Shown here: positions 28,296 to 36,387 of the stretch, piece after piece
Numbering within the stretch: position 1 is the first letter of the stretch
Layout: every line of letters starts with the position of its first letter
From: Verrucomicrobiia bacterium
GTDB taxonomy: Bacteria > Verrucomicrobiota > Verrucomicrobiia > Palsa-1439
DNA: 64,000 nt
Direction: 5' to 3'
Assembly (NCBI GenBank): GCA_022072455.1
Contig: JAJVHY010000026.1
Coordinates: 1 to 64,000 of the forward strand
Position numbers and translations under genes: made by a program
Notes under the pieces: model-generated
Seen by the model: the letters and a program-made list of their open reading frames with translations, nothing else
What the model was told of the DNA's origin: nothing
Database searches by the model: none

Positions 28296-29584
28296 CTGGC
28301 TTTCGCCGCCGGGAAGTGCAGGAAGACGCGCGTGCCTTGGTTGACAGCGCTCTCGATTTCAATCTCACCGTGATGGTGTTTCATGATCGAGCGCGCAATG
28401 GTCAGGCCCAGGCCGGCACTTTCGGGTTTGGTGGTGAAGTACGGGTCGAAGACGCGTTGCCGGATTTCGTCGGACATGCCGGGGCCGGAATCGGCGATGG
28501 TGACGGTGACGCGTTCGGGCGCGCCGTTTTTCAGGAGCACATCAATCTGTGTGTCAGTGGGGGCGGCGTGAATGGCGTTGCTGAGGACGGCGAGGAAGGC
28601 TTGCTCGAAGAGTCCCCGGTCAATGACGGCGCGGGGCAGGTCATCATCGGACCGGTAATCAATTCGGAGGCCTTTTTCGGAGATTTGTGGTTCAAGCAGT
28701 GCAATGGCATCGTGGACGATGGGTTCGATTTGGTGGGCGGCGGCGGTGGGATTGAGCGGGGTGAGAGTGGAGTGGAGGGCGCGCACCCATTGATCGAGTT
28801 TATTGACGAGGGCAATGATGTAGTTGAAGCCGACGCGCGAATCGGGGTTGGCGGCGGCGGCATTACTTTCGTATTGGGCGAGGGAGCGAATGGAGTTGAG
28901 CAGACTGCGGACGTTGTGGGTGACGTGGGAGCAGGCTTCGCCGATAGTGGCGAGGTGCTGGTTGCGTTCGCCGGCCGAGCGCAGGGCGACGAGTTCGGCG
29001 GCGAGTTGGTTGATGTGATTGACGATCTCGACAAATTCCTCGTCGCCAATCGGCGAAACCTTGCGTTCCAAATCGCCGCGGGCGAGGGCGCTGACGCCTT
29101 GGTTCAAATAGCCCAGCGGCATGAGGCACCACCGGCGGACGAGCCAGATGAGCACGATGAACAAGAGGACGCTGTCGAGCATGATGACGACGAGACCGAT
29201 CGTGATCCAGCGATGGATTTTCACCAGCCGGTCCGAAGCCGTGTGAGCCGCGCGCCGGTAGAACGCGCCAAGCTCTTCGAGCGCCGCCGTGGGTTGGCCG
29301 GTGGTCAAGCCGTGCCGGGCGGTGCTGATGAGTTGGCGTTCCGGCTCGGTGCGGGCGAGGCGTTCGAGGTCATCGAGCCGGGCGATGTGTTCCGTGCGGC
29401 GCTGCGGTGTCAGCCGGTAAGCTTGGATGGCGTCGGCGACTTGGCTGATTTGAAGATGATGGTGGTTGGATTCAGACAAAATTGCGGTGAGATGGCCCAT
29501 CACGACGACGGCCACAATTTCCACCACCAACAGAAAGGCCGCCGCTAAACTGAAGGCGGTAGTGAGCTTGGCGCTGACTTTCAC
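28292..29584 (-). CDS. Membrane sensor histidine kinase with atypical H-box
   Basis: The 430-residue kinase has two membrane helices (about 10-32 and 127-149) enclosing a short periplasmic part, then a HAMP-like linker (LMPLGYLNQGVSALARGDLE), an H-box region reading EACSHVTHNVRSLLNSI in place of HELRNPL, and an HATPase domain with LSNAIHAA, DSGPGM and GLGLTIARSIM. The candidate phosphoacceptor is one of the His in HVTH. No response regulator is adjacent. Its ligand is unknown. Confidence 0.88.
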   Translation of the reverse strand: MKVSAKLTTAFSLAAAFLLVVEIVAVVVMGHLTAILSESNHHHLQISQVADAIQAYRLTPQRRTEHIARLDDLERLARTEPERQLISTARHGLTTGQPTAALEELGAFYRRAAHTASDRLVKIHRWITIGLVVIMLDSVLLFIVLIWLVRRWCLMPLGYLNQGVSALARGDLERKVSPIGDEEFVEIVNHINQLAAELVALRSAGERNQHLATIGEACSHVTHNVRSLLNSIRSLAQYESNAAAANPDSRVGFNYIIALVNKLDQWVRALHSTLTPLNPTAAAHQIEPIVHDAIALLEPQISEKGLRIDYRSDDDLPRAVIDRGLFEQAFLAVLSNAIHAAPTDTQIDVLLKNGAPERVTVTIADSGPGMSDEIRQRVFDPYFTTKPESAGLGLTIARSIMKHHHGEIEIESAVNQGTRVFLHFPAAKAS

Positions 29585-29623
29585 GGCGGTCAGGCTACAA
29601 CGAATTGCCGGAATAGTAAAATC

Positions 29624-30595
29624 CTAGCGCACTACATTTTGCGGCGTGCCGGCGGCGAACGCAGCGATGTTGCCGGCGGTCGTGTCGAGAATGCGCTCCA
29701 GGGCTTCCTGGGAATTGAAGGCGTTGTGCGGTGTGAACACGACGTTTGGTTTCTTGAGGATCAAATGATTCTGGATGGCGCGGCGCAATAACTCCGGGTT
29801 GGTCTTGTCGCCCAGCAACGCGCTTTCTTCGAGGACGGCTTCTTCGCCTTCCAGCACGTCCAAGCCCGCGCCGGCCAGAATGCCGGTCTCCAACGCCTTC
29901 AACAACGCCTCCGTATCCACCAACCCGCCCCGCGAAGTGTTGATGAGGATGGCGCCACGTTTGATCTTCGCGATGTTACCGGAGTTGATCAGATGGTGCG
30001 TGTGCCGGTTATACGGCGCGTGTAGCGACAGTATATCCGCCCGGCCGAGCACGTCGTCGAGATCGGCGTACTCAAAACCGAGCACTTCCGCCATGAAATT
30101 GTCGCGGCGCAAATCGAACGCCAACACCTTCATCCCGAATCCCCGCGCAATCCGGATGACGTGCAACCCAATGTGCCCGGCGCCGACCACACCAATCGTC
30201 TTATCCTTCAGATCAAAACCACGCAGCCCATCAAGCGAGAAGTTGCCGGCGCGCACGCGCACGAATGCTTCGTGGACTTTCCGCGACAGCGCGAGGATGA
30301 GTGCAAAGGTGTGCTCGGCAACGGTGTTTTCGCCGTAGAACGGCACGTTGCAGACCGTTACCCCGCGCCGGTGACATTCCGCGACATCAATGTGGTCAAA
30401 GCCCGTCGAACGCGTCGTCACCAGTTTCAACTTCGGCAACGCCGCCAACACATCTGCCGTCAACTTTGAATAGATGAACGGCGAAACCACCTGAACGTCG
30501 CCGGTCAGAGCCGCCGTGAATTCGTGCGCCGGATCAATCCGCGCCCGCAGGTACTGCTCTTCCCACTCGTTCAGTTCAAGCAACGCGATTTTCAT
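29624..30595 (-). CDS. D-isomer 2-hydroxyacid dehydrogenase (LdhA-like)
   Basis: The 323-residue NAD-dependent enzyme shows TTRSTGFDHID (substrate Arg), GVVGAGHIGLHV (Rossmann), INTSRGGLVD, GLDVLEGEE (Glu) and FTPHNAFNS (catalytic His). The EGEE / NHLILKKPNVVFTPHN style is closest to D-lactate dehydrogenases. The ATG at 30595 lies inside the end of the upstream gene (20-base overlap), so translation is coupled to the AhbA/B-like protein. Confidence 0.88.
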   Translation of the reverse strand: MKIALLELNEWEEQYLRARIDPAHEFTAALTGDVQVVSPFIYSKLTADVLAALPKLKLVTTRSTGFDHIDVAECHRRGVTVCNVPFYGENTVAEHTFALILALSRKVHEAFVRVRAGNFSLDGLRGFDLKDKTIGVVGAGHIGLHVIRIARGFGMKVLAFDLRRDNFMAEVLGFEYADLDDVLGRADILSLHAPYNRHTHHLINSGNIAKIKRGAILINTSRGGLVDTEALLKALETGILAGAGLDVLEGEEAVLEESALLGDKTNPELLRRAIQNHLILKKPNVVFTPHNAFNSQEALERILDTTAGNIAAFAAGTPQNVVR

Positions 30596-31709
30596 CGAGC
30601 CATTTCCGGTAAGCCAATGGGGAGATTTCACTGGGTTTGATTTCGCTGCGGCCGCCCCAGAAGACGTTCGTGTAATTGACCGCGATCCCGGCTTCTTCGA
30701 GATGCCGGTCGATGGCAGCTTTGTGAGCCAGCAACACTTGTTTATCGGTGCCGTGGGCCACGCCCATGATGTTGACGCCGTGAAACTCCGGGCCAGCTTC
30801 GCGCCAGTAGGCATGGGTCATGATGTGATGCCGGCCGACTTCCCGGCCGGCGTCAATCTCGCGGCCCGCCGGTACGGCCCAGTGGAACAACGCGTTGTAG
30901 CGGGTGACTTGTTCGCCGGTCGTGAGTGGTTTGACGTGTTCGAGGAACGTTGAGAAACGGCCGATGATCTTGCGGCGGTTGAAGTCGGCGGCCATGGCGA
31001 GGAATTGGTCGAGTGGCACACCGGCGTCGCGGGCGCGCGCGGTCCAGAGGTCGGGGGCGAGTTCGGCGGGCATGAATTCGCGTTTGAGCGCTTCGAGGAT
31101 GCGCCATTCCAACTCGGTGAGTTCGACGACGGCGACATCTTGGATATCGGCCAGCACTTCGGCGCGACTGCCGGGTTCGAGGCCGCGCCGGCGGACGTGC
31201 CCGACGCCGAGTGCAAAAAGTTTTTTCGCCGGTAACAGAACGAATCGTTCCGCACCGGTTTGCCGGCAGAGAAATTCGCAATGGGTAGTCAGCGAGAATC
31301 CTTGCGGCACCTTGAGGGTGGTCCAGAGCCGGTATTTGGTTTTGCCGGCATCCGTGGTGCGGATGACGACATGGCCGGAGAAGGGGTCGCGTTGAAACAT
31401 CCAATCGAATGCGGCGGTGAGCTTATCTTCCGGCACCTGCCAGGCGACGAGCGCGCCTTGGGCGAGGTTGGTGGCGAGCAAGGTTTGGCGGACGCGCCGG
31501 ATGGTGCCGGCGCGGAGCATGGCTTGGATGCGCTCGATCACCGCCGGCAATTCGACGCCGGATTGACGGCTGATTTCGCCGAGCGGATCGGGTTGGAAGC
31601 CTTGAAGCCGGTCTTCGGAGATGGCCAAAATTCGGGCGTTAATTGGATCGCTGGGCGTTACGGGAGTCGTCACGCGGGCAAACTTAAAAGAATCCAACGC
31701 GGGCGGCAA
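30576..31709 (-). CDS. Two-domain Lrp/AsnC-like protein, siroheme decarboxylase (AhbA/B, NirDL) type
   Basis: The 377-residue protein appears to be a tandem of two Lrp-like units. Each has a winged-helix part (ILAISEDRLQGFQPDPLGEI; LTELEWRILEALKREFMPAE) followed by an RRxR-like segment (GTIRRVRQTLLATNLAQGA; KIIGRFSTFLEHVKP) and an alpha/beta domain with a HxxxHAYWRE patch. Siroheme decarboxylases AhbA/AhbB and NirDLGH share this layout. No other heme d1 or alternative heme genes are nearby, so a regulatory role remains possible. Confidence 0.65.
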   Translation of the reverse strand: MPPALDSFKFARVTTPVTPSDPINARILAISEDRLQGFQPDPLGEISRQSGVELPAVIERIQAMLRAGTIRRVRQTLLATNLAQGALVAWQVPEDKLTAAFDWMFQRDPFSGHVVIRTTDAGKTKYRLWTTLKVPQGFSLTTHCEFLCRQTGAERFVLLPAKKLFALGVGHVRRRGLEPGSRAEVLADIQDVAVVELTELEWRILEALKREFMPAELAPDLWTARARDAGVPLDQFLAMAADFNRRKIIGRFSTFLEHVKPLTTGEQVTRYNALFHWAVPAGREIDAGREVGRHHIMTHAYWREAGPEFHGVNIMGVAHGTDKQVLLAHKAAIDRHLEEAGIAVNYTNVFWGGRSEIKPSEISPLAYRKWLDENRVA

Positions 31710-31733
31710 GAGAGGAACTGCACTTAAACCGAA

Positions 31734-32960
31734 TTATTGGGTCAGGCGTTCGAGAACGGCGGCGGCAATGATTTGGAATGCATCGCGGATGGCTTGAGGG
31801 GTTCCTGCTTGGAGAGCCTTGCCGCTGGGTAAGTCAGAGTCGAAAGTAGGGCTGGCCGGATCATTGGCGATTTCACGGAGGAAGTTCAAATCGACGTTGT
31901 TGCCGTAGCCGATCGAGTAGACGAAAATGCCGCCAGCTTGGGCAGTTTTGGCGACGGCGATGGCCCGGTCGCGGCCTTCTTCGCGGATGTTCGTTGCCGT
32001 GGGAGTGAGTGTGCCGCCATTCACCGAAGTGAACCGGGTGAACCCACCGCAGCAACTCGGAACGCCGCTCGCTTGGCAAAGGGTGGTCGAATCGGAGTTA
32101 CTCGGCATTACCCAATAACTGTTACCGCTGTCACTGCCGCCAAACATCAACTCCCGGGTGGGTGGGCAATTGACGGTTTCTTTAATCATATTGGCACGAC
32201 CATCTGTAAAAAAGACAATCGCACGAGTGACGTTTTCGCCAGTCAGCACCGGGGCCGCGACAACTTGAGCATAGCCGGCTTCGATGCCGCCATGTGAAAA
32301 GGTCGCGCCTTCGTATTGGCTGCGAAGGCGAGGGACGCGGCTCTTGACTTGGGCCTTGAAAGGCTGGGTCATCGCGAGGTCAGTGCGGACGGTGGTGGCA
32401 TATGTGACCAACGCGGCTCGGTCAATCGTATCGTCAAAGAGGTCAATGAATGTATCGACGCCCGGCGGCAAGCCTTGCCAGCCGCCGTTGTCGGACATTG
32501 AGCCGGACCGGTCAAGAACCAACCCCAAAATGGCACGACCGCGCTGAGTTTCAGCGTTGGCACGCACGGTAACGGTTCGCCACGTCGGCAACACCCGGAT
32601 GAAAAACGTGTTGATAGTGGCTGTGGCGGAAACTTGCAGGCGGCGGGTGTTGGTTGTGGTGTCGGTGACAATGGTGACGGTGGGGACAACTGTGCCGGTA
32701 TCGCGGCCGGGCCGACCATAGTTCATGGCAAACGCGCTCTGGACGATGGTTTGCACCTGTTGATCCATCAAATTGCGGACTCCGACCAAGGCGGCGGCAT
32801 CGACGGCTTTCGACAAGTTAGCCTTGGTGATGTAGGCGAAACCGACGTCAATTCCGAGGCCGACGAACAGGATCAACACGATGAGAAAAAAGACGAAGGT
32901 AATCAACATTTGGCCGCGGTTGCGGCGGGGGTGAAGGAAGCGGCGGAGGAAGGTGTTCAT
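31734..32960 (-). CDS. TadG-like pseudopilin with von Willebrand factor A domain
   Basis: The 408-residue protein has a TadE/G-type N-terminus (RRNRGQMLITFVFFLIVLIL) with one membrane helix. A vWA domain follows, with the metal-binding MIDAS motif DRSGSMS, ALVTYATT and IVFFTDGRA. Cysteines in NCPPTRELM and GVPSCCGG may form disulfides outside the cell. TadG proteins are minor components of Flp/Tad pilus systems. It is third after two TadE-like genes. No TadA/B/C motor is in the window. Confidence 0.85.
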   Translation of the reverse strand: MNTFLRRFLHPRRNRGQMLITFVFFLIVLILFVGLGIDVGFAYITKANLSKAVDAAALVGVRNLMDQQVQTIVQSAFAMNYGRPGRDTGTVVPTVTIVTDTTTNTRRLQVSATATINTFFIRVLPTWRTVTVRANAETQRGRAILGLVLDRSGSMSDNGGWQGLPPGVDTFIDLFDDTIDRAALVTYATTVRTDLAMTQPFKAQVKSRVPRLRSQYEGATFSHGGIEAGYAQVVAAPVLTGENVTRAIVFFTDGRANMIKETVNCPPTRELMFGGSDSGNSYWVMPSNSDSTTLCQASGVPSCCGGFTRFTSVNGGTLTPTATNIREEGRDRAIAVAKTAQAGGIFVYSIGYGNNVDLNFLREIANDPASPTFDSDLPSGKALQAGTPQAIRDAFQIIAAAVLERLTQ

Positions 32961-32974
32961 GGGATCAATAACTC

Positions 32975-33496
32975 CTAAAAGTATGCCGCATCGTAAATTC
33001 GGGTTGGCAAGGTCAGCCCCAAGAGCCGCCCAATGGGGGTGATGGGCGTGTAGGTATAATACACTTCAGCCACGTAGACAGTCTGGTTGGGACGCGGGAG
33101 GGCAATGGTCGTCGTGGGGAGCGTGGCGGTACCGCCCACGGTTGTGCCAATTCGGCTGGTGGCTGCGGTCAAGGAACCGCGAGCCATTTGGGCGAGAATG
33201 CGGTTGGCGTTATTGGTGCGGATGACCGAAGTGATTATCACCCGGCCTTTGGTGTTGAGTTGGAGTGGAGCGGCGGCCAACATGACGGCATTGATAGTGT
33301 TGGTGAAATCGGTGGCGCGCGACGCCAAGTTCGCGCCTTCCCGGGTGAGATTGGTCAGGATTTGCCGTTCGTATACGGCTCGTCCAAAATCGATCAGGCC
33401 GAAGAGCAGGGCCACCATCATAAAGGCGATGAAGGTAAATTCGACCAAGGCTTGACCGGCTTGGCGGTTGCGGAATTTTTTCAGTAAGGTTGCCAT
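32975..33496 (-). CDS. TadE-like pseudopilin
   Basis: The 173-residue protein opens with a TadE signature (RNRQAGQALVEFTFIAFMMV), where the Glu five residues into the helix is typical, and a single membrane anchor. The rest is extracytoplasmic beta-rich sequence. The ATG at 33496 follows AAGGGGCACC. It starts 15 bases after the stop of the previous TadE-like gene and ends 15 bases before the vWA gene, so the three form an operon. Confidence 0.8.
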   Translation of the reverse strand: MATLLKKFRNRQAGQALVEFTFIAFMMVALLFGLIDFGRAVYERQILTNLTREGANLASRATDFTNTINAVMLAAAPLQLNTKGRVIITSVIRTNNANRILAQMARGSLTAATSRIGTTVGGTATLPTTTIALPRPNQTVYVAEVYYTYTPITPIGRLLGLTLPTRIYDAAYF

Positions 33497-33510
33497 GGTG
33501 CCCCTTTGCC

Positions 33511-33999
33511 TCAACTTGTCCGGTTCGGGGGGAAAGGTTCGTTACGGAATGACGTGCTCACTCGAAAAGTGTGGATGCCATTCGGAAAGAAGCGCCCGAT
33601 CAACGGTGTGATCAAGCGGAGATTGGTAGTTAATGAAATGGTCACCGTATCGCCGGGGCCACCGGCCCGGGCGGGGCCGGTATTACCGTTGTTGACGCTG
33701 CTGATTTGGATATTGGAAACATCCAAACCGGCTGCCGCATTTTGGGCGACCTTGATGATGGAATCAACACGCGACATTTCGCGATTTGTATTCGGATCCA
33801 TCAGATGGTTGCCGGTTACGGCAAAGCGCCCCGCCTGCCGCACGGCATTCTGCAAGGTGACTTGGACAAAGAACGCACGCCCAATGTCAATCATTCCAAA
33901 GGTTAACAGGAGGAACAACGGGACAACCATGGTGTATTCCACCAATGACTGCCCTTTACGCCCAATAATTTGTTTTCGCCTCGATTTCCAGATCTTCAT
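33511..33999 (-). CDS. TadE-like pseudopilin, first gene of the pilin operon
   Basis: The 162-residue protein starts at MKIWKSRRKQIIGRKGQS; the ATG at 33999 puts the hydrophobic segment LVEYTMVVPLFLLLTFGMI directly after the basic leader. GRKGQSLVEYTM is the TadE hallmark, with the Glu at position +5 of the processed helix. The rest (AVRQAGRFAVTGN) matches TadE-like soluble domains. It is paralogous to the next gene. The membrane-anchored minor pilin role is inferred. Confidence 0.82.
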   Translation of the reverse strand: MKIWKSRRKQIIGRKGQSLVEYTMVVPLFLLLTFGMIDIGRAFFVQVTLQNAVRQAGRFAVTGNHLMDPNTNREMSRVDSIIKVAQNAAAGLDVSNIQISSVNNGNTGPARAGGPGDTVTISLTTNLRLITPLIGRFFPNGIHTFRVSTSFRNEPFPPNRTS

Positions 34000-34057
34000 G
34001 GTTGGTGCTCTCACGCTGCGTCCATAATCTTCCATCATTCCCAGCACTTGACACGCC

Positions 34058-34086
34058 AAGATGCTGCGTCCCTCACAACTTGTCAA
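34058..34086 (-). promoter_or_regulatory. Predicted promoter of the TadE/TadE/TadG operon
   Basis: On the minus strand a perfect TTGACA (34086-34081) is followed after 17 bases by CATCTT (34063-34058). It lies about 60 bases before the first TadE-like ATG. The -10 is weak, so this is a moderate call. Confidence 0.4.
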
Positions 34087-34157
34087 CCCGCTTCACACCT
34101 TTATCCCGAACAAGTCGTTTGTTTAAGAACCACAGCCGTTTGGGCTCGTACTGCCGA

Positions 34158-34715
34158 CTACCGGGTCGCCTGCACTATCAACGAACGATGTAACTCGCTC
34201 ATTGGTAACTCCAATGCAATCGCTTGCGCTGCCGGTGTCATTTTCCGCCACGTCTTCCGGAGAATATCCACCATCTTCTCCTCACCGGTCTTCGTAACTG
34301 TCTCCGCCAACTGCATTTCCAGAAATGTCAGACACAACGCATCCTCCAATACGCGCCCCTCGTCGTCGCGGGGGAAATTGCGTTTACAGATCAAATGCTG
34401 GACTCGCGCAATCAGCGTCGCATCATAACCGACATTTTTGAGAATCTCGCCCGCCTTGCGGGCGTGGAACTGCTTCAAATCCTCACGCCACTTCAAATAA
34501 CCGATGCGGCCCGGCGGATACGCATCCCGCGGACTCAACCACCGGCAAATATGCTGCGCGCGCGCGGCCAGCCGGAGCGCCTCACTGGCAGCGGGTGCCA
34601 GTTTCTCGACCCAGCCAGAGAGCCGTTGGGAGTACGGCAACTCCACGCCGCGCGGGTCGGCGGCGTTCGCGGCGTCAATTTGGGCAATCGCCGCTTGAAA
34701 GCGTTCGGCGTTCAT
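34158..34715 (-). CDS. DUF4202 family protein
   Basis: The 185-residue soluble protein has the characteristic DUF4202 block RAQHICRWLSPRDAYP, then GRIGYLKWREDLKQFHA, and LICKRNFPRDDEGRVLEDA. Conserved His and Asp residues in these blocks recall HD-type metal-dependent phosphohydrolases, but no activity is established. It is divergent from the Rieske gene, with only 17 bases between the two start codons. Confidence 0.75.
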   Translation of the reverse strand: MNAERFQAAIAQIDAANAADPRGVELPYSQRLSGWVEKLAPAASEALRLAARAQHICRWLSPRDAYPPGRIGYLKWREDLKQFHARKAGEILKNVGYDATLIARVQHLICKRNFPRDDEGRVLEDALCLTFLEMQLAETVTKTGEEKMVDILRKTWRKMTPAAQAIALELPMSELHRSLIVQATR

Positions 34716-34732
34716 GCGACAAACCTTATACC

Positions 34733-35047
34733 ATGAGCAACCTAATCAAAGTAGCCGAGACTTCCGACCTCAAACCCGGTGAAGGCAAAACTGTCGTCGC
34801 CGGTGAACGCGAACTTGCCTTGTTCAACATCGACGGCAAATTCCACTGCATTGACAACGTTTGCCCCCATCGCGGCGGCCCGTTGGGCGAAGGCATGGTC
34901 GAAGGCAACCATGTTGTCTGCCCGTGGCACGGCTGGCGGTTCGACTGCACCACCGGCGTCTCGCCGGTGATCCCGACCGCCAAAGTGGACAAGTTTGACG
35001 TGGTCGTCGAAGGCAACGACGTGAAGGTGAATCTCAATGGCGCTTAA
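34733..35047 (+). CDS. Rieske [2Fe-2S] ferredoxin-like protein
   Basis: The 104-residue protein carries the Rieske cluster ligands CPHRG (Cys44, His46) and CPWHGW (Cys63, His66) in a NirD/BphF-type soluble domain with no membrane anchor. It likely passes electrons to an oxygenase or reductase. The partner is not adjacent. It overlaps the next small gene by 11 bases. Confidence 0.9.
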   Translation: MSNLIKVAETSDLKPGEGKTVVAGERELALFNIDGKFHCIDNVCPHRGGPLGEGMVEGNHVVCPWHGWRFDCTTGVSPVIPTAKVDKFDVVVEGNDVKVNLNGA

Positions 35048-35306
35048 ATCCTCCTGGGAACTCGCGCTCGAACGCACCGGCGGCAAAACCGCCGGCAAAC
35101 TGACTGACGCGCAGAAAACCAAGCTGGCCGAACTGGAAAAACTTTACACCGCGAAAATTGCCCAGGAAGAGCTGACCCTCAAACCCCGCATCGCCACCGC
35201 CAAACCGGAAGACGCGGCGAAACTCGAAGAAACACTCCGCAACGAAATCGCCAAGCTGCGCCGGAAACTTGAAGAAGAAAAAGACAAAGTCCGGCAAAGC
35301 GGCTGA
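35037..35306 (+). CDS. Small coiled-coil protein, hypothetical
   Basis: The 89-residue, highly charged protein (ALKSSWELALERTGGK, then LAELEKLYTAKIAQEELTLK and EETLRNEIAKLRRKLEEEKD) is almost wholly helical and likely coiled coil. No catalytic motif is seen. Its start overlaps the Rieske stop and its end overlaps the queC start by 38 bases, so all three are one operon. The function is unknown. Confidence 0.7.
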   Translation: MALKSSWELALERTGGKTAGKLTDAQKTKLAELEKLYTAKIAQEELTLKPRIATAKPEDAAKLEETLRNEIAKLRRKLEEEKDKVRQSG

Positions 35307-35910
35307 CGTCTGCGTCCTCGTCAGCGGCGGCCTCGACTCCTGCGTGCTCGTCGCTGAACTCGCCAAGCAATACCGGCGCGTCTACCCCGTCTTCATCCGG
35401 CAAGGGTTGCATTGGGAAGCTGTCGAACTCCGGTACCTTCGCCGGTACCTCCGCGCGATCCAGGCGAGACCGCTGACTGTGCTCGATTCACCGGTCAACT
35501 ACGGCAACCACTGGAGCATGACCAGTAAGAAAGTCCCCGGCGCAAAATCCCGCGACGAAAAAATGTACTTACCGGGCCGCAACCTCATGTTGCTCTCGAA
35601 AGCCGCCGTCTTCTGCGCGCTCCAGAATATCCCGATCATCGCCATCGGTTCGCTGGGGCACAATCCTTTCCCCGACGCCACGCCGAAATTCTTCCGCGAC
35701 TTCGCCCGCGTCGCCGGGAACGCGCTGAATTACCGGTTGAAAGTCATCGCGCCATTCCGGCAACTCTCGAAAACACAAGTCATCCGCCGCGGTCGTGACT
35801 TACCGTTGCACCTGACGTTTTCCTGTGTCGCGCCACAACACGGGAAGCCCTGTGGCCGGTGCAATAAGTGCGCGGAACGGCAGCGCGCCGTTGCTGAAAA
35901 TGAACGCTGA
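35269..35910 (+). CDS. queC: QueC-like 7-cyano-7-deazaguanine synthase
   Basis: The 213-residue enzyme has the PP-loop VLVSGGLDSCV, the LPGRNLMLL motif and a zinc site LTFSCVAPQHGKPCGRCNKC. QueC converts carboxydeazaguanine to preQ0, a queuosine precursor. The second pathway gene in the window, tgt, lies 26 kb away. The start is probably TTG at 35269, giving the basic MKKKKTKSGK N-terminus; no ATG or GTG sits ahead of the PP-loop. Confidence 0.85.
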   Translation: MKKKKTKSGKAADVCVLVSGGLDSCVLVAELAKQYRRVYPVFIRQGLHWEAVELRYLRRYLRAIQARPLTVLDSPVNYGNHWSMTSKKVPGAKSRDEKMYLPGRNLMLLSKAAVFCALQNIPIIAIGSLGHNPFPDATPKFFRDFARVAGNALNYRLKVIAPFRQLSKTQVIRRGRDLPLHLTFSCVAPQHGKPCGRCNKCAERQRAVAENER

Positions 35911-36370
35911 CGATCACCAGCCGCTGTCCGCGTTCTGTTCACCGGTCATTCCGTATGAGCGCTATGTCTGGGATACGCCGGCCAGCCCGACTGAGTTGGC
36001 GCAACGGCTGGAAAAGATCACCGGCTCTGACCGCACGTATCGCGGTCGTGTGCAAGCGACGGGATTCGAAGTGCAGCGGGTGATAACCTACCGGAACTCA
36101 TTTGTGCCAGTCGCGGCGGGCCGCTTCCTGCCGGGGCCACAGGGAACGCGAGTGATCATGAGCCTGCGGGTCAGCGGCGGGACGGCTGTGCTGTTGGGCT
36201 TTTGGTTGACGGTGGTCGGCCGGTTTCTCGGGTTGGAACTGGGACGCGGGAATTGGGGGCTGATCCCGCTCGGAATGCTCTTGTTCACGGCGGTGATGGT
36301 TGTCGCCGCGTACAAAACGGAAGCGAAAATTGCCCGCCGGGAGCTTGGGGAATTGCTGACCCACCGGTAA
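35900..36370 (+). CDS. Hypothetical protein with two membrane helices
   Basis: The 156-residue protein has a soluble N-terminal half (SPVIPYERYVWDTPASPTEL) and two membrane helices near residues 97-113 and 122-140 (VLLGFWLTVVGRFLGLEL; LIPLGMLLFTAVMVVAAY). The ATG at 35900 overlaps the queC end by 11 bases. No family is recognised. Cotranscription with queC and ubiD is likely. Confidence 0.65.
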   Translation: MNADDHQPLSAFCSPVIPYERYVWDTPASPTELAQRLEKITGSDRTYRGRVQATGFEVQRVITYRNSFVPVAAGRFLPGPQGTRVIMSLRVSGGTAVLLGFWLTVVGRFLGLELGRGNWGLIPLGMLLFTAVMVVAAYKTEAKIARRELGELLTHR

Positions 36371-36387
36371 TCTGGTATCAGAACGGC

